Below, piece after piece: positions 32,925 through 36,047 of a DNA stretch of 36,047 bases. Each line of letters begins with the position of its first letter. Within the stretch, counting starts at the first letter, position 1. The position numbers and the translations under genes are program-made. Where the stretch lies: assembly GCA_016195665.1 (NCBI GenBank), contig JACPZD010000004.1, positions 1 to 36,047 of the forward strand, read 5' to 3'. The stretch comes from Gammaproteobacteria bacterium (GTDB taxonomy: Bacteria > Pseudomonadota > Gammaproteobacteria > SURF-13). Below the pieces are notes generated by a model. The model ran no database searches, was not told where the DNA came from, and saw only the letters and a list, made by a program, of their open reading frames with translations.

Positions 32925-34058
32925 ATGCACCTATCCGTCCTCAGCAGTCTCGATGACATCCCGGCCGCTGACTGGAACAGACTGGCGGGAGATGCCAACC
33001 CGTTCCTGCGCCACGAATTTCTCGCCGCCCTGGAGCGCCACCGTTGCGTGGGTGCGGCGGCGGGCTGGATTCCGCAATACCTCGCCGCTTTTGAGCAAGA
33101 CCGGCTGGTCGGCGCGGCGCCGATGTATCTCAAGGATAACTCTTACGGCGAATTTGTCTTCGACTGGGCCTGGGCCGACGCCTACCGGCGCAGCGGGTTG
33201 CGCTACTACCCCAAGCTGGTGGTGGCCGTGCCTTACACCCCCGCCACCGGCGCGCGGCTGTTGCTCGCCGAAGATACACCGCAGATTGCAGACGCGCTTA
33301 TTGCAGGCGCGCTCGAGCATGCACAACGGCTCAAGGTCTCTTCACTGCATTGGTTGTTTACCACCGAACAAGACACCCGGCGCCTCGAAGCCCACGGCCT
33401 GATGCGCAGAACCGGTTGTCAGTTCCATTGGCACAATCAGAGTTATCGCGATTTCGATGACTTCCTTGCGCAGTTGACCGCTGAAAAACGCAAAAAGATC
33501 AAACGCGAGCGGCGCTTCGTGCGTGAGGCGGGCATAGAAATCGAGGTGTTGAACGGCCGGCAAATCTCCGCCGAACAGTGGGAGATCTTCCACCGCTTTT
33601 ATAGCTCGACCTTTCTGAAGCGCGGCGGGATCGCATCTTTAAGTCTCGGATTTTTCCAGGAGATCGGGCGGACGATGGCCGATAACGTCGTGCTGGTGCT
33701 GGCTAAACATCAAGGCCGCTACGTCGCGGGGGCCTTTAACCTGCGCGGGACTGACACCCTGTACGGGCGGCACTGGGGTTGCTGCGAGGAATTTCACAGC
33801 CTGCACTTCGAGGTCTGTTATTACGCCGCCATCGAGCATTGTATCGCGCTGGGCCTTCAGCGCTTCGAGGCCGGCGCACAGGGCGAACACAAGCTCAGTC
33901 GCGGCTTTCTGCCCACGCCCACATGGTCGGCGCATTGGCTGAGTCACCCCGCCTTCAGCCAGGCCGTCGAGGAGTTCCTCAGCCACGAGCAGGACAACAT
34001 GGCGTATTATATGAACGAACTCGGCGAACACACTCCTTACAGGCAATGCCCCACATGA
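32925..34058 (+). CDS. FemAB/GNAT-like protein (peptidogalycan biosynthesis/recognition family)
   Basis: I choose ATG at 32925 ([20 protein letters not shown]) over the TTG at 32904; the product has 377 residues. It matches the DUF482/FemAB-like family: [13 protein letters not shown], then [53 protein letters not shown], and [15 protein letters not shown] near the end. Members are N-acyltransferase-like, with unknown substrates; a cell-wall role is only suggested. In many proteobacteria the family sits next to aat. The stop overlaps the aat start as ATGA. Confidence 0.85.
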   Translation: MHLSVLSSLDDIPAADWNRLAGDANPFLRHEFLAALERHRCVGAAAGWIPQYLAAFEQDRLVGAAPMYLKDNSYGEFVFDWAWADAYRRSGLRYYPKLVVAVPYTPATGARLLLAEDTPQIADALIAGALEHAQRLKVSSLHWLFTTEQDTRRLEAHGLMRRTGCQFHWHNQSYRDFDDFLAQLTAEKRKKIKRERRFVREAGIEIEVLNGRQISAEQWEIFHRFYSSTFLKRGGIASLSLGFFQEIGRTMADNVVLVLAKHQGRYVAGAFNLRGTDTLYGRHWGCCEEFHSLHFEVCYYAAIEHCIALGLQRFEAGAQGEHKLSRGFLPTPTWSAHWLSHPAFSQAVEEFLSHEQDNMAYYMNELGEHTPYRQCPT

Positions 34059-34789
34059 ACGCTGTTATGGATGAACGGGTGAATATCCCCTGTTGGCTCA
34101 GCGCAGAGGACCAGAAATTCCCTGACGTGAATCTGGCCTTGCGCGAGCCCGATGGGCTGTTGGCGTTGGGTGGCGATTTGAGCCCCGAACGCCTGCTGGC
34201 AGCCTACCGGAAAGGGATTTTTCCGTGGTACAACGAGGGGCAACCCATTCTATGGTGGTCGCCCGATCCGCGTGCCGTATTGTTCCCGTCGCGCGTGAAG
34301 ATTTCGCGCAGTCTGCATAGAACTCTCAAGCAGGGCCGCTACCGGGTTACGATGGATCAGGCCTTCCGCAGCGTGATGGAGGGCTGCGCCGAACCGCGCA
34401 ACGGCGTCCCGGGGACCTGGATCACGCGCGCCATGATAGAGGCCTATACCGATCTGCACAAAAGAGGGTTCGCACATTCCATAGAGACCTGGCGCGATGG
34501 CCGGCTGGTGGGCGGACTTTACGGCGTTGCGCTGGGGCGAGTGTTCTTCGGCGAATCCATGTTCAGCCGCAGCCCGGACGCCTCCAAGGTCGCGCTGGTT
34601 TCCCTCGCCCGGCAGTTGGCAGCGTGGGGATACGGTCTGATAGACTGCCAAATCTACACCGAGCACCTGGCGAGCCTCGGGGCGGAGACCATCCCCCGCG
34701 AGATATTTACCTGTTTTTTGGAGCAGTGGGCAGAACAGCCCGGCCGAGACGCCCCTTGGCGCTTTCCGGTCGCTCCCGGCGTCCTGTGA
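34055..34789 (+). CDS. aat: Leucyl/phenylalanyl-tRNA--protein transferase, C-terminus remodelled by a repeat
   Basis: Aat adds Leu or Phe to N-terminal Arg or Lys of proteins in the N-degron pathway. I choose ATG 34055, overlapping the upstream stop as ATGA; 34046 is also possible. The 244 residues have [50 protein letters not shown] and [20 protein letters not shown]. All core motifs are present. The last residues (VAPGVL and the TGA) come from the compound palindromic element starting at 34769, so the normal end was replaced. Confidence 0.95.
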   Translation: MNAVMDERVNIPCWLSAEDQKFPDVNLALREPDGLLALGGDLSPERLLAAYRKGIFPWYNEGQPILWWSPDPRAVLFPSRVKISRSLHRTLKQGRYRVTMDQAFRSVMEGCAEPRNGVPGTWITRAMIEAYTDLHKRGFAHSIETWRDGRLVGGLYGVALGRVFFGESMFSRSPDASKVALVSLARQLAAWGYGLIDCQIYTEHLASLGAETIPREIFTCFLEQWAEQPGRDAPWRFPVAPGVL

Positions 34790-34890
34790 CGTACAAAGAT
34801 GTACTAATGTCGCGGGAGGCAGGATGCCGGGAGCGATCCTCCCGCGACATTAGTAGAACTCTTCGCTATCGCTCTTCCCTGTATGTCAAA
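34769..34890. repeat. Compound palindromic element, copy D (aat/bpt junction)
   Basis: It has three parts. An inverse fragment (GGTCGCTCCCGGCGTCCTG) ends aat. A short-form forward copy resembling copy C follows. Then comes an inverse full-form copy, joined to it by a perfect 16-bp palindrome (34804-34819 with 34838-34853). It ends just before bpt and may form a large cruciform or act as a transcript hairpin. Confidence 0.82.
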
Positions 34891-34895
34891 AGAGC

Positions 34896-35651
34896 ATGAC
34901 TGAATCTCGATCTCCACAAGTCTCCGGCACTGCGGCGCAGCCCGATATCCATGCCCTGGATTTTTATCTCGCCGGGCCGCACCCCTGCAATTATCTTCCC
35001 GGACGGATAGCCGGGACACTCTATGCCGATCCTTATCAGCCGGTCAGCACCGCCCTGTACAGCCGGTTGATAGATCACGGCTTCCGGCGCAGCGGCGAGT
35101 ATCTGTACCGCCCGCACTGTCAGGGCTGCGAGGCCTGTATTCCGGTGCGCATCCCCGTCGCTGAATTCCAACCCAAGCGCAATCAACTCCGCACCTGGCG
35201 GCGCAATCAGGATCTCACGGTACGGACCGTGGACGGGCACTATCGGGAAGACCATTTCCAACTCTATCAGCGCTATCTGGCAAGCCGCCACCCCGGCGGC
35301 GGGATGGACGGCACCGCCCCTGAACAGTATCAAAGCTTCCTGCTCTGCCCTGGGCTGGATACCCTGCTCTACGAGTTCCGCAGCGGCGACCGGTTGCTGG
35401 CCGTGGCGGTGACCGACCGTCTCGAACAAGGCTTGTCGGCCGTATACACCTTTTACGATCCCGATCAGCCGGCGCGCAGCCTCGGCCGTTACTCCATCCT
35501 CTGGCAGATCCACGAGGCCCGGCGGCTAGGGTTGCCGTGGCTGTGTCTCGGCTACTGGATCAAAGAGTGCCGCAAGATGAGCTACAAAGATGAGTACCGC
35601 CCGCTGGAGACATACCGTCACGGACATTGGTCGCGTAGTGAGGAAAATTGA
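34896..35651 (+). CDS. bpt: Aspartate/glutamate leucyltransferase (Bpt/Ate family)
   Basis: Bpt transfers Leu to N-terminal Asp or Glu, the second N-degron aminoacyl transfer. The 251 residues show FYLAGPHPCNYLPGRIAGTL, the Cys cluster YRPHCQGCEACIPVRIPV, KRNQLRTWRRNQDL, and the C-terminal FYDPDQPARSLGRYSILWQI with LGYWIKECRKMSYK. Length is normal. The ATG lies six bases after the compound repeat, so its Shine-Dalgarno region (AAAAGAG) was partly built by the element's edge. It forms a unit with aat and infA, as in many gammaproteobacteria. Confidence 0.95.
   Translation: MTESRSPQVSGTAAQPDIHALDFYLAGPHPCNYLPGRIAGTLYADPYQPVSTALYSRLIDHGFRRSGEYLYRPHCQGCEACIPVRIPVAEFQPKRNQLRTWRRNQDLTVRTVDGHYREDHFQLYQRYLASRHPGGGMDGTAPEQYQSFLLCPGLDTLLYEFRSGDRLLAVAVTDRLEQGLSAVYTFYDPDQPARSLGRYSILWQIHEARRLGLPWLCLGYWIKECRKMSYKDEYRPLETYRHGHWSRSEEN
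35060..35068. other. Bpt internal segment, no separate feature
   Basis: Listed only to note that no internal promoter or gene is seen inside bpt on either strand; nothing is claimed here. Confidence 0.05.
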
Positions 35652-35659
35652 CGCCCTGA

Positions 35660-35668
35660 TGGTATAAT
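35660..35668 (+). promoter_or_regulatory. Extended -10 promoter of infA
   Basis: TGGTATAAT (35660-35668) is a perfect extended -10 box 30 bases before the infA ATG, directly after the bpt stop. No clear -35 is needed with this type. Confidence 0.65.
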
Positions 35669-35698
35669 GGTCAATTATATTGTTGGGCGCAAACACTG

Positions 35699-35917
35699 AT
35701 GGCAAAAGAAGAACATATTGAAATGGAAGGCACGGTCATCGAGACACTGCCTAACACCATGTTTCGAGTCCGGCTCGAAAACGGCCATATCGTCACCGCG
35801 CACATCTCAGGGAAGATGCGCAAACATTACATCCGCATCCTGACCGGCGACAAGGTCACCGTGCAGCTTACCCCTTACGATCTTACCAAGGGCCGCATCT
35901 CGTTCCGGGCCCGGTGA
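35699..35917 (+). CDS. infA: Translation initiation factor IF-1
   Basis: The 72-residue protein is a standard bacterial IF-1 (OB fold): [40 protein letters not shown], then [20 protein letters not shown] and KGRISFRAR. It binds the ribosomal A site during initiation. The aat-bpt-infA order is a common gammaproteobacterial arrangement, usually followed by clpA, which is not seen here. It has its own extended -10 promoter. Confidence 0.98.
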   Translation: MAKEEHIEMEGTVIETLPNTMFRVRLENGHIVTAHISGKMRKHYIRILTGDKVTVQLTPYDLTKGRISFRAR

Positions 35918-35930
35918 TAAACCCCTCACC

Positions 35931-36047
35931 CTAGCCCTTGTATGTTTCGTTTTGCTGGACATGAATGAGTTGGTTGATGGTTAATTCAGCCCGGCCCGGC
36001 AGCTCGATCAGCCCTAGGGACACCAAGCCCGTGGGAGAGCAAGGAGC
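35931..36047 (-). CDS. C-terminal end of an unidentified leftward gene (partial)
   Basis: An open frame enters from the right edge and stops at TAG 35931-35933. It ends LVSLGLIELPGRAELTINQL followed by IHVQQNETYKG. The composition is protein-like, but 38 codons are too few to assign a family. It would be convergent with infA. It could also be a chance open frame. Confidence 0.35.
   Translation of the reverse strand, partial: APCSPTGLVSLGLIELPGRAELTINQLIHVQQNETYKG

Noticed and set aside
33779..34054. N-terminal extension of Aat by 92 codons
   Set aside because: It overlaps the end of the FemAB-like gene in another frame; Aat homology starts near 34055.

Overview
The window is a chromosomal segment of a GC-rich proteobacterium, most likely a gammaproteobacterium. 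The evidence is an aat-bpt-infA block at the right end, a dTDP-rhamnose operon, a Wzm/Wzt polysaccharide exporter, a REP-associated transposase and standard sigma70-like promoters. No rRNA or tRNA gene was recognised, and I cannot name the genus.

Layout. (1) 1-2717: the start of an ATPase-like gene running off the left edge, preceded by four 23-bp repeats; a secreted protein with a probable frameshift in its signal peptide; and a RAYT transposase bracketed by inverted copies of its repeat. (2) 2718-9573: a large Sec-exported SpvB/VCBS/TcdB-mid/YD-repeat (Rhs-type) protein ending in a predicted M15 zinc peptidase, followed by a small secreted protein that looks like its periplasmic immunity protein. 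The Rhs promoter carries a 12-base homopolymer between -35 and -10, the arrangement used for promoter phase variation. (3) 9669-10258: a DinJ/YafQ toxin-antitoxin pair. (4) 10389-16929: a surface-polysaccharide block with a methyltransferase-GT2-GT4 fusion, Wzm, Wzt with a C-terminal carbohydrate-binding domain, and a convergent methyltransferase. (5) 16994-21561: a parvulin isomerase and three exported or membrane-anchored proteins of unknown role, two of them with clear terminators. (6) 21847-28962: a leftward manC-rmlB-rmlA-rmlC-rmlD sugar-nucleotide operon interrupted by a four-helix-bundle (23S IVP-like) gene, a GxxExxY gene and a Phd/VapC module. (7) 29048-35917: a ChaN-like PDZ protein, an M1 lipoprotein peptidase, a DUF2283/DUF4258 pair, a FemAB/GNAT-like protein, aat, bpt and infA.

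The genes of parts 4 and 6 plausibly work together: ManC and RmlABCD make GDP-mannose and dTDP-L-rhamnose, the fusion protein assembles and modifies the glycan, and Wzm/Wzt export it.

Three things stand out. The first is the putatively phase-variable Rhs/M15-peptidase toxin with its periplasmic immunity candidate. The second is a palindromic element of about 45-70 bp found inside three genes (rmlD, manC, M1 peptidase) without breaking their frames, and as a compound copy at the aat/bpt junction; four of its six frames are open, recalling protein-encoding palindromic elements. The third is small cargo genes in the rml operon enclosed by G-rich inverted repeats that supply stop codons, Shine-Dalgarno sequences and start codons to the neighbouring operon genes.
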